This document shows, piece after piece, positions 1 through 9,139 of a DNA stretch of 64,000 nucleotides. The stretch is from Siderastrea siderea. Its lineage: Eukaryota > Cnidaria > Anthozoa > Scleractinia > Rhizangiidae. The position numbers and the translations under genes were made by a program. Each line of letters opens with the position of its first letter. Position 1 is the first letter of the stretch. The notes under the pieces were generated by a model. That model saw nothing but the letters and a program-made list of their open reading frames with translations, was not told the DNA's origin and ran no database searches. Location of the stretch: assembly GCA_964030785.1 (NCBI GenBank), contig OZ034966.1, forward strand, positions 707,501-771,500, in the 5' to 3' direction.

Positions 1-182
1 CTCTATGGGTAGGGGGTTATCAGCCCCCCCTTCCCCCCCTCCCATGTTCATCCGAGGGTTAAGGGTTACTACTTAGAAAAGACAAGAAATAGAAAACATC
101 ATAATTATTTACCGGGCTTTATTACTCAATGGACTGACTCAAGCCTCCGAAGTATTTTATTACTAACAAGTGTTGGTTTCAG

Positions 183-2185
183 CAGCTTAGAGTATCTTTT
201 TGGTGAGAGAGGCTGGTACGAGTATGCAGTGAAACCGAATGTCACTTGTCAGCTGAAGACCATCAAGTCACCTGAAAACTCCTACATGCGTGAGTGGACT
301 TATAAACATATGAGTAACTATACCCTACTTACTTTCTTTTAACTTTTTGCACCACAGTACAAATTGCAAACAGCAGTAGCGGGGCCAAAAATTTTGCAGG
401 TGCCTCCTACACTAATACCTAGCTGTAGTCTCTGGGTAATCAAGGCATATTTCCGGAAAGTTTGTCCGTGTAAACGCACAGCAGTGCCGATCCTAGACGA
501 TTTTGATGATAATGGAGCGCTTAAGCGATTAGCGATCGCAATTAAGAGCAAACGAAAATGGCAATCCCGGAAACGTTTCTTCTGGTTAGCGAAATGGAAC
601 ATACAGTGTCAATAAATGTTGCATCGTTAAACCATTCAATGTTTTCAAGAAAACAAGACTCGCAAAGATTTCTATCACTGCATTTTAGAAGGATTTCATC
701 GCTGTTCTTTATCAGCCCTTATGTCATAACGAAGTACTCTTAGCTGACTTAACTTACAGTCAGCTGTACTGGCTTTCTTTGCAGCTGTATGGATAGCATT
801 TGCAGCACTGTTTGGCACGGCTGTTATATGGGTCATTCTCACCTTCATTGTAAGGTAACTGACTGGATTTAATTAACTTCTACACGTACAGTTTAATTCA
901 TCCTACTGATGTTGTAAAGACTATTATGAGATCACATGAGTTGCCCCCAAAATGTCAAGCCTGAGTGGTCTCTTACGGGAGGTGGTCGCATACGAGAAGT
1001 CAGACCACAGGAGGTAAAATGCTGATTTTTTTCCGAGGTTAATTAACAATTATTGACCGAGGTGGAAGTAAATATCTACCACTCTTAACCGACACTGAGG
1101 TCAATAATTGTTTTAGTATATACCAAACCAGTGGATAGCCAGCACTAAATAGTTCCTTTTTTTCTGGGAAATAAGCCAAAACCAGAAAAATCCCGGGAGG
1201 TGAATACCATATGCTATCCCGAGTTTGAGTAGCCAATCAGAGAGTGCGAAAAACAATATCGACTTGTTTGGTATATACTAATGCCCAAATAAACACATAA
1301 CCGAAAATGAAATGTTGTATCTTTAGCGGAGAACCGAGAATCCCAAGTACATTACATTAACAAATGATTCATATTAGAGTTGTATGGTGCTATTCTGTTG
1401 AGTTTAAACCCGGTGATATGGGATTATAGACTGTGTCAAGCTGTAAGGTACGTAATGTGGTCCTTCTTTGAGCCTACTAAGAGGACTCTTATCATAAGAA
1501 GTAATTTGTTTTAATGACAGTTATTTTTCTAACCTTGTCTGTATCTGTGTGTATAGAAAATGCAATGCTAAGTGCAAGAAGCGTAAATCCGACTTGGTCA
1601 ACGAAGTAAGTACGAAAGGACGAAACAAGCGTTTAATGGCAATGATACGGGATGGAGGGGTTTAAGAAAGACACCCTGAATCTGCTGTTGAAGAATTCTG
1701 CGTTTGTTTGTTTTCTTTGTTGTTGTTTCTTATCCATTCAAAAGGCTGCAGGTCAGGATGCTTATAAACAGGCTGTTGTTATTTGTGGGCAGCTGTTATA
1801 TGCAGTTGGCATTGTGGATTCGGTGAACCAATTAAAATGCCGAAGAAGATAATAACAATGAAAAATAGAATTTGCATGGAAATCGAGACTGGCCAACTAA
1901 CCATGTAAACCTGAAATCGCTTATTTTAGTAAATAAATGAGCTTGTGATTAAACAAGAAACATGAAACATTTTTTTTCTTGTTCAATTTCATGCTAGTAT
2001 TATAAAAAAATCTCGGTTCAGGATCTCCATTCAATTGCCTACAGGACAGTCGGTCAACTTAGTTTCTTGTGTTAAAGGTCCATTTATCACTCCCATTTTG
2101 GAGTTAAATAATTTATCAGACGACAGTATCGCTTTTAATATGATTATTGCAGGGAGAAGTGGACGAGGGTGAAAACGCGGAACTG
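183..2185 (+). CDS. HGSNAT: HGSNAT-like acetyltransferase, 5' exons in window (interrupted gene)
   Basis: Four exons upstream of the inserted Polinton: 183-289, 785-854, 1557-1605 and 2153-2185. Each has AG before and GT after, and the phases agree across all junctions. The first encodes a luminal-type segment (FGERGWYEYAVKPNVTCQL). The second is one transmembrane helix (WIAFAALFGTAVIWVILTF). The third is a Cys/Lys-rich cytosolic stretch and the fourth an acidic linker. HGSNAT is a lysosomal multi-pass enzyme that moves acetyl groups from cytosolic acetyl-CoA to terminal glucosamine of heparan sulfate. Identification comes from the downstream exons at 25976-33816; these four are joined to them by position, strand and phase. 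The gene starts left of the window. Confidence 0.8.
290..784 (+). other. HGSNAT intron
   Basis: Intron between the luminal exon and the transmembrane exon. Donor GTGAGT directly follows 289 and acceptor TTTGCAG ends at 784. No gene or clear repeat is seen inside. Confidence 0.6.
1040..1281. repeat. MITE-like palindromic repeat in HGSNAT intron
   Basis: The 15-mer TAGTATATACCAAAC at 1114-1128 recurs inverted at 1266-1280. A second inverted pair, CAATTATTGACC near 1048 and GGTCAATAATTG near 1099, lies just left of it. There is no coding potential. This looks like a small non-autonomous DNA transposon in the 855-1556 intron; the rest of that intron shows nothing else. Confidence 0.55.
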
Positions 2186-2433
2186 GTAAGAGAATTTTAA
2201 GGAAACTCAAATTTGAATTTTGTTAGCCAAATTAAGCCTGGGGGGGGGGGGGGCACATTGTGCCCGCGCTGACTTTAACGAACTATAACTTTTAAACGGC
2301 TGGCCGAATAATCACCAAATCTCGTGACGTTTCCTAAAATTTATCAGAGAATATTTTCCTGTGTCAATGACGTGACTATGATGATTGGCGTTTCCATAGC
2401 AACCGTTTTCTCAGGAATATATTTTGACTAGTT

Positions 2434-2439
2434 TCTGTC
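2434..2439. repeat. Target site duplication, left copy (TCTGTC)
   Basis: TCTGTC directly precedes the AG terminus of the Polinton and matches 24942-24947 exactly. Six bp is the expected Polinton duplication length. Confidence 0.95.
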
Positions 2440-2870
2440 AGTAGTAAAGGACGCTCAGATAGGGAACTTGGCCTCGTTTTGATGTAAGGATGACGTCATA
2501 ACCGGAACCGGAAATCACGTGTTTTTAAGAGGGGGAAACCGCTGACCAGTAGGAAAAAAAAGGATCGCGGGCTCATGCAACCGGAAGTCACGTGTTTTTG
2601 AATGGGAAACCGCTGAGCAATGTGAAAAAAGGATCGTGGGCTCAAGGTGGGTTAAAACCGCTGAGAAAACGCGGGCTCCAAGTCCAAAGTCCAATTTTGG
2701 GAACGGGGTAACCCTTGGAGTGAAAACAACACAAAATTAATAAATCACGTTTATTGTTATACGTTTTACAATAACTGAGAAAATGGTTTTCCTGAGTGTT
2801 CCTTAATGTTTAATAGAGGGTCCCCACCATTGTTTTTGACATTGAGTTATTCTTCGCCATTGGTTGTTGT
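2440..2870 (+). repeat. Polinton left terminal inverted repeat (431 bp)
   Basis: Matches the reverse complement of 24511-24941 with one substitution and two single-base indels (in an A run and a C/G run). Inside are a palindromic CRE motif TGACGTCA at 2491-2498, two E-boxes CACGTG at 2516-2521 and 2589-2594 within a ~70-bp direct repeat, and a third partial copy (AAAACCGCTGAG near 2655). AATAAA occurs on both strands (2739-2744 on +, 2750-2755 on -); the minus-strand copy can serve as poly(A) signal for POLB. Confidence 0.95.
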
Positions 2871-3016
2871 CACGGATCCATTGTAGTTGACGTCGATATG
2901 ATTGATTTCTGTTCAAAGGTACGGTAAAGGAACTGTAGAATGGGGGTGGTGGTGGTGGCGCCAAATGTTCTCGATCACAGTGATCACAATCGACGATCTT
3001 GTTTGGGCAATGTCTT

Positions 3017-4390
3017 TCACTGGTAGCCATAGGGGTAGGTGTTGAAGGTGCGGGGATCGATGACTCTTTTGTCGTACACCAAGCGATACCATTTGTGTTG
3101 GGGATAGGTAGCCAAACTGTAGTTTTTCGGTTCCCGGACAATGTGGTGACTTTTGGTGACTTGGATTTCGCGTGGTTTGGGAAGGGGTTTCTGGATTTCA
3201 TCTTGGACATTCTGACGCATGACGTCGTAATTCAACTGGGTGTGTCCTTCACTGTTGAGTCGGAAGCCTCTGACCTTGCACTCCACCTTTCCTTTATTAG
3301 TAGTATACCCGTAGTTTTTGGGTCCTCCGCTGACGAATTCTTGGATGTATTCATCGTCCTCTAATTCGGAGGCGAAGTCCCCTAGATAGGAACCCAAGGC
3401 AGGTTGGAATTGAGTGGGTGTTTCCTCCAGGTAGATGACGGAGTCGGTGTCAAAGTAGAGGACTCTCTCCCCTAAGGCTTCCAGGGCGTCATACAATTTA
3501 AGGCGGGCGTGGCAGGTGGTGAAGCAGGCCACAAAAATGTTGAGGTTGGGTGAGACGCGGATGTCCTCTTTTTGGTTTTGGTAATGTACTTCGACCATGT
3601 TGTTATTGATAACGGACACGTGACGTACGTCTAAGGCATCGGTATCCAAGAAACAGTGGAAGGCATGAGGATCATCAAAGGCTTGAATTTGGGTCTTGTT
3701 GAGGCGTTGTCCAAACTTGCCCCACATGGAGTTCAACATCAGCTTGGCTAATGTTCGTAGGCCGGGGTTCTTTTTGATGTTGTTGTATTCTAACTGGATA
3801 CCCTCCTTCTCGTTGTAATCCTGAATGTATTTCCTTTTTTCTTCTTCGGACATGTTTTGTTTAGGCCACCCGCTAGCTTCTTGTTTGATGCGTAGCCAGG
3901 TGTTGACATAATCGGCGAAGAGGCCCTCACAGGTTTGTTCAAAATGCCAGACTTCATAGATGTATTGGACTTGGTACCCGAGCTCGACGGCTTTCTTTAA
4001 TTCGGGACTGCACCAGGTACTGGTGAGGGCGCGTTGTTCGTCGGGGTGAGGGCAATGATAGGATCTGTCCAAAAGAGGTTTGTCCATTTCTTCTTCCACA
4101 CAACGGGCACAGAGGGGAAAGAGCAGTTTGTCGTCATGACGGTAAGGCAGCACGGGATGGTACAATTCACGGGGAGGCAGGACTTTGCATTGGATTAGTC
4201 CAAAGTACTGGTGTATGTCAGTGTGACCCGGTTGAGAAATAATAGTGGGATGTCCTTTGGGGTAGGTGGAGGTTTTGTTCACCCACGGGTACAAGGAGGT
4301 GACATCGATGTAGTGAATTTTTTGGCCGGGGGTGATATGATGGTAGAGTTTGATGGCATTGGTACGACCTCCACCGAAAGCCTCTCGAGG
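3017..4390 (-). CDS. POLB: Family-B DNA polymerase, catalytic C-terminal part (frameshifted from the upstream part)
   Basis: This frame continues the polymerase after the break. It holds motif A (YIDVTSLYP, at the start), motif B (LMLNSMWGKFGQ) and motif C (YFDTDSVIY), which binds catalytic metal. The frame has no credible ATG of its own: the first codon of the longest open stretch is TTG. It is therefore the rest of the same gene, not a separate protein. Together the two parts span about 1,380 codons, a usual length for Polinton POLB. The break could be a real mutation, an assembly error or, less likely, frameshifting; no canonical slippery heptamer is visible. Stop TGA at 3017-3019; AATAAA at 2750-2755. 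Confidence 0.9.
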   Translation of the reverse strand, partial: PREAFGGGRTNAIKLYHHITPGQKIHYIDVTSLYPWVNKTSTYPKGHPTIISQPGHTDIHQYFGLIQCKVLPPRELYHPVLPYRHDDKLLFPLCARCVEEEMDKPLLDRSYHCPHPDEQRALTSTWCSPELKKAVELGYQVQYIYEVWHFEQTCEGLFADYVNTWLRIKQEASGWPKQNMSEEEKRKYIQDYNEKEGIQLEYNNIKKNPGLRTLAKLMLNSMWGKFGQRLNKTQIQAFDDPHAFHCFLDTDALDVRHVSVINNNMVEVHYQNQKEDIRVSPNLNIFVACFTTCHARLKLYDALEALGERVLYFDTDSVIYLEETPTQFQPALGSYLGDFASELEDDEYIQEFVSGGPKNYGYTTNKGKVECKVRGFRLNSEGHTQLNYDVMRQNVQDEIQKPLPKPREIQVTKSHHIVREPKNYSLATYPQHKWYRLVYDKRVIDPRTFNTYPYGYQ

Positions 4391-7167
4391 TTGAAAGGTT
4401 GGATAAAGTTGAGTTCCCGGACGAAGGAGTCAATCTCTGGTTGGGTTTTTAGTAGGTGCTCCCATTCACATCCCCACATTTGAATGACGTTGTACCCTTG
4501 CTTGGTAAGCTTTTGGACTTTGTCTTGGGTGGCGTCATAGAGGTCATGCATGGTTCGATCATAGTTGCGGGGATGTTTTTCGTGGCGATGGGGATAACAG
4601 GTAGGGCATCCGTGGGTGAAACACCCTTGAAATTCGTAGACGGTGTGGGTGTCGGGGCAATAACCATCCACATGGATCTGGGTCCCGGGGATCTTATACT
4701 CGCCGCCATTTCGGACATGTTGTATGTACTGGTGATGAGGGTTCTCGGAGGGGGTAAGATCTTGGAGGGCGCGTTGACGTAGTTGGTGATCGCACCAGGT
4801 TAACCAGTGAAGGGCTGGGATGGACTGATTGATGTTGTTTCTCCACCCCTTATGACCGGCGGGTTCGCTGGCAATACTGTTCGGGATCATCCGGTTCATA
4901 CGTAAATCTCGATTACAAGCGGAGGCAATGGTGACGTGATCGAAGGGATTGAAGCCTGTTAAGTCTTCAAGCATGCGTTTGAAAGTGAGACATCCTTGTT
5001 TGAGGAGACGTACATCGGAGCTGCAATAGTCCAACAACTCTTTTTGGAAATTAAACACCACACCCTGGTCGCGTTGTTCTTGATGCCAGGTTTCGAAGGC
5101 TTGTCTTCCTTCGAGTGACATGGTCTCAGGCATGTAGTAATCGCGTGAGGGGAGGATGCCCACGTAGTTTTGGTGCTCATCACCGGGTACGTTGAACTTG
5201 TGTGGGAAATACCCTTTGCAGAGTTCTGTCAAGCCAAAGGTTTTGGGAAACGCGGAGAGGGGCATCTGGAAGAAACTCATCGAATCAATGAACCGGATGC
5301 GGTCATGTTTGATCTCTAAGAGTTTACACCCGTTGCGGAGTTGTTGGACGATGCGGTTGTCACCATAGTATTCTTGGATGATAAAGTACCCATCGTACCC
5401 TTGAAAATTATGAGCGATGACATTGACTTGACGGGTATCGTGAAGAGTCAAGGTATCCAACCATTCCAGAAAGTCACGGATACAAGTGGGACCTGGGAAA
5501 GGCTTGGGTTCATTGTTGTCTTCGGTTTCGGCCACGACGAGATTCGCAATGTGTTTTTCGTGGGGTTGCATGGCTTCAATGTCAAAGAAGACGTGTAAGG
5601 GAGGCAGGTCTTCCTCCTCGTCCTCGGAGGCATGGGGTTCCGCGGCGGCACCTCGTTTGGCGCGAGGACCTTTTTGACGGGTCCTCTTTCTCTTCTTTTC
5701 GTCTTGAGGTTTGGGGGCTCTTTGTATGAAACAACGGTGTTTGTCGGCGTGGACGTACTGATGACAAGAAGGGGAATCCACGTGGTAACAATGGTGACGT
5801 TGAATGCGGGACAAGCCCACATTTTGTTGATAACAGTCAGGGCATCGGTGTCGTTGAGAGCACACGGAGGACTGGAGGTCCGTGGCGGGTTTGCCAGCAT
5901 GGGTCTTGCTGGTATGGGCTTCCAAACACGCGGGTCCGAAAAAGTCCCGATGACACGACTGGCAACGTTGAGTGGCTTTGAGGTGTCGGGGGTAAGCATG
6001 TTGAAAGTCTGGACAATCTTTCTGTCGACAGGCTCCCCACAACTTGGTCTTGGTGCATCGATGCTTTTCCGCATGGTCATAGGGTTTCCAACAATCCGCA
6101 CACACATAACTGGACCCGAAAAACCCCGGCAACTTGGTGATGACATCATAATGGTCTTGGTTGTGCAACAGGATCAGTTGTTTGTCTCGTAGGGGCCCAA
6201 ACGTCGTGATGTGGAACGATCGCTGCGCATCCACCAGGATGATTTGGTAACCGGTGAGGGACGGGGCTTGACTAAAAGCCTTCAAGGCATCATAGCCACA
6301 AGGACCGAAGGGTACCTTGGCGTCATGATGGAGCAAGAGAGCCATTTCTTTTTGAAGTTTGCCTCCTTTTCGAATCGATTCCCATTTCGGGTGCTGGTCC
6401 ACGCGAGCTTTGGCGGTGACAAGGGCTCTGGCACAACAGAGTTGGTCGTCGTTGGTAATCCGGATGATGGATTTGGAATTTTTGGTTAACAGGTCCATGG
6501 TGGGATGACCTGGTTTCCCACGACGGGGTCTGCCGGTGCCTTGAGGAGCATGATGGACTTGAGTGATGGATACTTGAAAGGAGTCATCCATTTCAAATTG
6601 TTCGTTGCTGTTGAGGGCTTGGGCTAAACGTTGGAACAGGGCCTCCACACGCTCTGTGTCTCGACGCCATTCACCTGCACGTAATCCCCACCCCTGAAAA
6701 TTATTGTGCAGGCGATCGGATGCTATTGTAAAGTAGAGTCGATCTTGATCGTGGAGGTCGGGGGTGGTGGTTAACACTTGATCGACGGCTCGACGTAATC
6801 CGTCTTGGAGAGCTTGGGTAATGTTTTGACCTGGAATCAAGTTCCCCCTTTGGCGTAACTGGGTCTTGAAATGACGTTCTTGTACCCCCATGCGATCACT
6901 CCTCCGATCCACAAAAGGTTCTAAGTCAAATTGGAAGGTAACTTGCGCAGAGGGATCCAATCCACCCCCACTTTGTTCCCATTGGTCCAAGGCCTCTTCA
7001 CAAATGTCGTCGTCACTGTCCGGCATCTCTTCGGTCGAAATCAAATGTCCCACACAGGAATTTGTGTCGTCTTCTGAATCACTTATCTCCAAACCAAGCA
7101 TTGACATGATCTCATGTGTAGCGAGGCCGCTTGGCCCCGCCACATTGTCGTCTTCTTGAGAGGACAT
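4279..7167 (-). CDS. POLB: Protein-primed family-B DNA polymerase, N-terminal and exonuclease part
   Basis: 962 codons in one frame from ATG 7167. Family-B polymerases of this type replicate linear, protein-capped genomes. A Cys/His-rich zinc-binding stretch lies at about residues 356-480 (CADCWKPY through HKHRCF). The 3'-5' exonuclease motifs follow: FFDIEA (~527), HNFQGYDGYF (~587) and YCSSDVRLL (~715). The insert VYEFQGCFTHGCPTCY seen in many Polinton polymerases comes after them. The frame runs off just before the polymerase catalytic core: a single-base frameshift near 4387-4392 moves the reading frame to that of 3017-4390. The TATA box is at 7200-7208. Confidence 0.93.
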   Translation of the reverse strand: MSSQEDDNVAGPSGLATHEIMSMLGLEISDSEDDTNSCVGHLISTEEMPDSDDDICEEALDQWEQSGGGLDPSAQVTFQFDLEPFVDRRSDRMGVQERHFKTQLRQRGNLIPGQNITQALQDGLRRAVDQVLTTTPDLHDQDRLYFTIASDRLHNNFQGWGLRAGEWRRDTERVEALFQRLAQALNSNEQFEMDDSFQVSITQVHHAPQGTGRPRRGKPGHPTMDLLTKNSKSIIRITNDDQLCCARALVTAKARVDQHPKWESIRKGGKLQKEMALLLHHDAKVPFGPCGYDALKAFSQAPSLTGYQIILVDAQRSFHITTFGPLRDKQLILLHNQDHYDVITKLPGFFGSSYVCADCWKPYDHAEKHRCTKTKLWGACRQKDCPDFQHAYPRHLKATQRCQSCHRDFFGPACLEAHTSKTHAGKPATDLQSSVCSQRHRCPDCYQQNVGLSRIQRHHCYHVDSPSCHQYVHADKHRCFIQRAPKPQDEKKRKRTRQKGPRAKRGAAAEPHASEDEEEDLPPLHVFFDIEAMQPHEKHIANLVVAETEDNNEPKPFPGPTCIRDFLEWLDTLTLHDTRQVNVIAHNFQGYDGYFIIQEYYGDNRIVQQLRNGCKLLEIKHDRIRFIDSMSFFQMPLSAFPKTFGLTELCKGYFPHKFNVPGDEHQNYVGILPSRDYYMPETMSLEGRQAFETWHQEQRDQGVVFNFQKELLDYCSSDVRLLKQGCLTFKRMLEDLTGFNPFDHVTIASACNRDLRMNRMIPNSIASEPAGHKGWRNNINQSIPALHWLTWCDHQLRQRALQDLTPSENPHHQYIQHVRNGGEYKIPGTQIHVDGYCPDTHTVYEFQGCFTHGCPTCYPHRHEKHPRNYDRTMHDLYDATQDKVQKLTKQGYNVIQMWGCEWEHLLKTQPEIDSFVRELNFIQPFNLERLSVEVVPMPSNSTIISPPAKKFTTSMSPPCTRG

Positions 7168-7199
7168 GATCAGATGAACTCACTGGAGATCGGGGTTCG

Positions 7200-7208
7200 T
7201 TTTTTATA
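7200..7208 (-). promoter_or_regulatory. TATA box of POLB
   Basis: TATAAAAAA on the minus strand, 41 nt (first T to A of ATG) upstream of the POLB start. The rightward gene at 7394 has its own TATA box at 7356-7362, so 7168-7393 is a divergent promoter. Confidence 0.7.
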
Positions 7209-7355
7209 GGGAAAAAAATGTCACGTGGGAGGGGAAGGAGCCAATGACCTTACCCGGACACAGGGTGTCCTAGGGAGGGGTGGGACGGGGTGGGGGGACC
7301 CCCTCCCCCCTCTCTAGTTAGGGTCCCTGGTGCATCACGGGAACGAATGAGAGAC

Positions 7356-7362
7356 TATAAAA
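7356..7362 (+). promoter_or_regulatory. TATA box of the rightward regulator gene
   Basis: TATAAAA 38 nt upstream of the ATG at 7394. The predicted start site leaves a leader of only a few nucleotides. Confidence 0.7.
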
Positions 7363-7393
7363 CAGATCGCCCCTCGAGGTCAGTCGTCTCAAG

Positions 7394-7792
7394 ATGGACT
7401 CTAGTCTAGACAACCTGTTGAAAGATTTCGAGAAGTTTGAAGTACAACACATTTTAGATGAGGTTAAGGAGTGGGTGCTCGACGACGGAGACATCCGGGA
7501 GTTTGGGGAAGCGCTGCTTGAGGAAAGGAGGAAAAGGAGGCAGCTCGCCCAAGCAGCCCAAGCAGCACGCCACAAGTACATGGAACAGAACTGGAACCTG
7601 GGCTGCTACCCGCAAATCACCACCGAGTGGTACATCCGGGGCCTCGACTTCTGTTGGACCAACTGGTATCACCAATTCAAGAGGCCCCGGACACCCCCAC
7701 CAGCACCGCCCCCCTCGCCCGAGGTCTCCCGAAAGGTGCAACCAATGCGGTCACCAAGCCCCCACGAGCTCCCGACAAAGCGACGACGATGA
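7394..7792 (+). CDS. Small acidic/basic protein, first ORF of the divergent regulator locus
   Basis: 132 residues, not recognised. The N-terminus is acidic-hydrophobic (SLDNLLKDFEKF), then comes a Lys/Arg/Ala helix, a Trp/Tyr-rich middle (WYIRGLDFCWTNWYHQF), a Pro-rich stretch and a basic KRRR end. It starts at the first ATG after a good TATA box. The ORF at 7458-8570 overlaps it in the +1 frame and repeats an LDNLL motif near its own C-terminus. The two may therefore be parts of one product joined by splicing or a frameshift near the CGA/GAT repeat at 7780-7795; the sequence cannot decide this. Confidence 0.6.
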   Translation: MDSSLDNLLKDFEKFEVQHILDEVKEWVLDDGDIREFGEALLEERRKRRQLAQAAQAARHKYMEQNWNLGCYPQITTEWYIRGLDFCWTNWYHQFKRPRTPPPAPPPSPEVSRKVQPMRSPSPHELPTKRRR

Positions 7793-8570
7793 TGAATTGA
7801 CGAAGCTCTTGGCCTTTCGTGCGCGACGACGGGCCACTCAAGCCAGGTACCGGGCCAGGCATCCTGAGCGAGTAGCCGAGCAGAGACGACGGTACCTGGA
7901 GAGGTACCGCGACCGAGTAGCCGAGCAGAGACGACGGTACCAGGCCATACACCCCGACCGAATAGTCGAGGAGAGACGACGGTATCACAAGAAGTATGAC
8001 GCCCGACGACGTGAGGCCGTGAGAAAGTACTATGCCGCCCATGCAGAACGACTCCGGGAGCACAAAAGGCAATTTTACCGATCGGAAGCAGGTCAACGGT
8101 GGCAGAAAGAATACCTGGCGAGAAAGCGTGAGAGCTCGGCCCTCTTACGTCAACAAAGAGGACCCGCGACCCAAAAGAGAACGTTGGATAAAATCCAGGC
8201 GTTAGGGCCACTAAAACTAACGGTCACGTTGGAGGATTTTATGACGGACTTTCATGATTCCCTCTCGCCCAGCCCGGAGGATTCTCTAGATCAACCTGGT
8301 ACCCTCATGGACATGGATTCAGAGGTCTTTCATCCTCTGGATCATTCCGTATGTGACGAATCTTCTTGTGACATGTGGGACGATGGGAAGGGATTTTTAG
8401 ACAATTTACTCGATGACTTGCCGTCATCATCGGACGACTCTTTGTTGGACAATGTACTCGAGGAGCTCGATGACTTGCCGTCATTGGACGACGCTTTCTT
8501 GGACTTTTTAACTGACATGATGCAGGAGGAGGAGGATCCTTCGTTTGATTTGGACGATTTTGTTATTTAA
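7458..8570 (+). CDS. Basic-repeat / acidic-tail protein, putative transcription regulator
   Basis: Open for 370 codons from an internal ATG at 7458. Only the part after about 7790 looks truly coding; the first 110 codons overlap the other ORF and read like shadow sequence. It contains five imperfect 15-18-residue basic repeats of the type ERVAEQRRRY, then a strongly acidic tail with repeated D-hydrophobic motifs (FLDNLLDDLPS, SLLDNVLEELDDLPS). That layout, basic binding region plus VP16/p53-like acidic activation motifs, suggests a DNA-binding activator. This is inference from composition; no named domain is recognised. The position opposite POLB suits an early regulator. Confidence 0.55.
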   Translation: MRLRSGCSTTETSGSLGKRCLRKGGKGGSSPKQPKQHATSTWNRTGTWAATRKSPPSGTSGASTSVGPTGITNSRGPGHPHQHRPPRPRSPERCNQCGHQAPTSSRQSDDDDELTKLLAFRARRRATQARYRARHPERVAEQRRRYLERYRDRVAEQRRRYQAIHPDRIVEERRRYHKKYDARRREAVRKYYAAHAERLREHKRQFYRSEAGQRWQKEYLARKRESSALLRQQRGPATQKRTLDKIQALGPLKLTVTLEDFMTDFHDSLSPSPEDSLDQPGTLMDMDSEVFHPLDHSVCDESSCDMWDDGKGFLDNLLDDLPSSSDDSLLDNVLEELDDLPSLDDAFLDFLTDMMQEEEDPSFDLDDFVI

Positions 8571-8746
8571 AAAGAGACAGTGCTTTGACATTTTTTTATC
8601 ACTTAACATGTAACGGTTCAAAAACACGTGGATCATTTTGTCTACACTACAACGGGTTCTGTCTCCAAAATCCTGTTTGAGACTCAACACGAACTACAGA
8701 AGACTACCGAACTGCAGAATAACCATACCAATGAGACATTTTCATT

Positions 8747-8752
8747 TTTATT
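8747..8752 (-). terminator. Poly(A) signal for the leftward gene block
   Basis: AATAAA on the minus strand about 35 nt past the stop of the PLA2 gene (8787). Confidence 0.5.
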
Positions 8753-8786
8753 TTTTACTCAACATGTAACTGTGTTAATTAAATGT

Positions 8787-9134
8787 TTACAATTTTAAAC
8801 GTTTCTTGGCTTGCATGATTTTCTTGACCACCCGTTCCGTCTTGTTTTTCTTGCCGGGTAAACGATCAATGGCTTGGATCATCTTGGTATCGGCTTTCCA
8901 TTTATCTTGCAAATTCTTGGCACGGCTGTAATCAATATCGTGTTGCTTAGCAATTTGGTCCAAGCGATTGATCCCTGGATCCCCACGTTTCAGACGTTTG
9001 GCCAAATGCGTGCCAGGGCCCATGTACTGATACCCCGGCCAATGAAATTCTTTGCCGGTCTTAGCAATCCATTTTTGGACATCCAAGGCTCCTCCTCGTT
9101 GGGGGCGTCCCCTTCTCCTCCTCTTGGTGGGCAT
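8787..9134 (-). CDS. Parvovirus-type phospholipase A2 virion protein
   Basis: 115 residues. The calcium-loop motif YQYMGPG at 35-41 and the catalytic HDIDY at 65-69 match the phospholipase A2 domain of parvovirus VP1, also known in some Polinton/adintovirus elements. The family cuts phospholipids of the endosomal membrane during entry. A basic N-terminus is followed by QRGGALD, the RGG motif shared with other small virion-type proteins here and a possible protease site. Start ATG 9134 lies 5 bp after the stop of the preceding gene, as expected in a packed virion block. Catalytic His and Asp positions look intact. Confidence 0.88.
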   Translation of the reverse strand: MPTKRRRRGRPQRGGALDVQKWIAKTGKEFHWPGYQYMGPGTHLAKRLKRGDPGINRLDQIAKQHDIDYSRAKNLQDKWKADTKMIQAIDRLPGKKNKTERVVKKIMQAKKRLKL

Positions 9135-9139
9135 CTTTT

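Noticed and set aside
2803..3210. 135-codon minus-strand ORF at the left end of the Polinton
   Set aside because: Overlaps the POLB C-terminus in another frame and begins in Pro-repeat sequence; no start evidence.
5448..6192. Long ORFs overlapping POLB on both strands (up to 233 codons)
   Set aside because: Shadows of the polymerase frame; no domain, promoter or start context.
7669..8211. 180- and 139-codon minus-strand ORFs
   Set aside because: Antisense shadows of the basic repeat region of the regulator gene.
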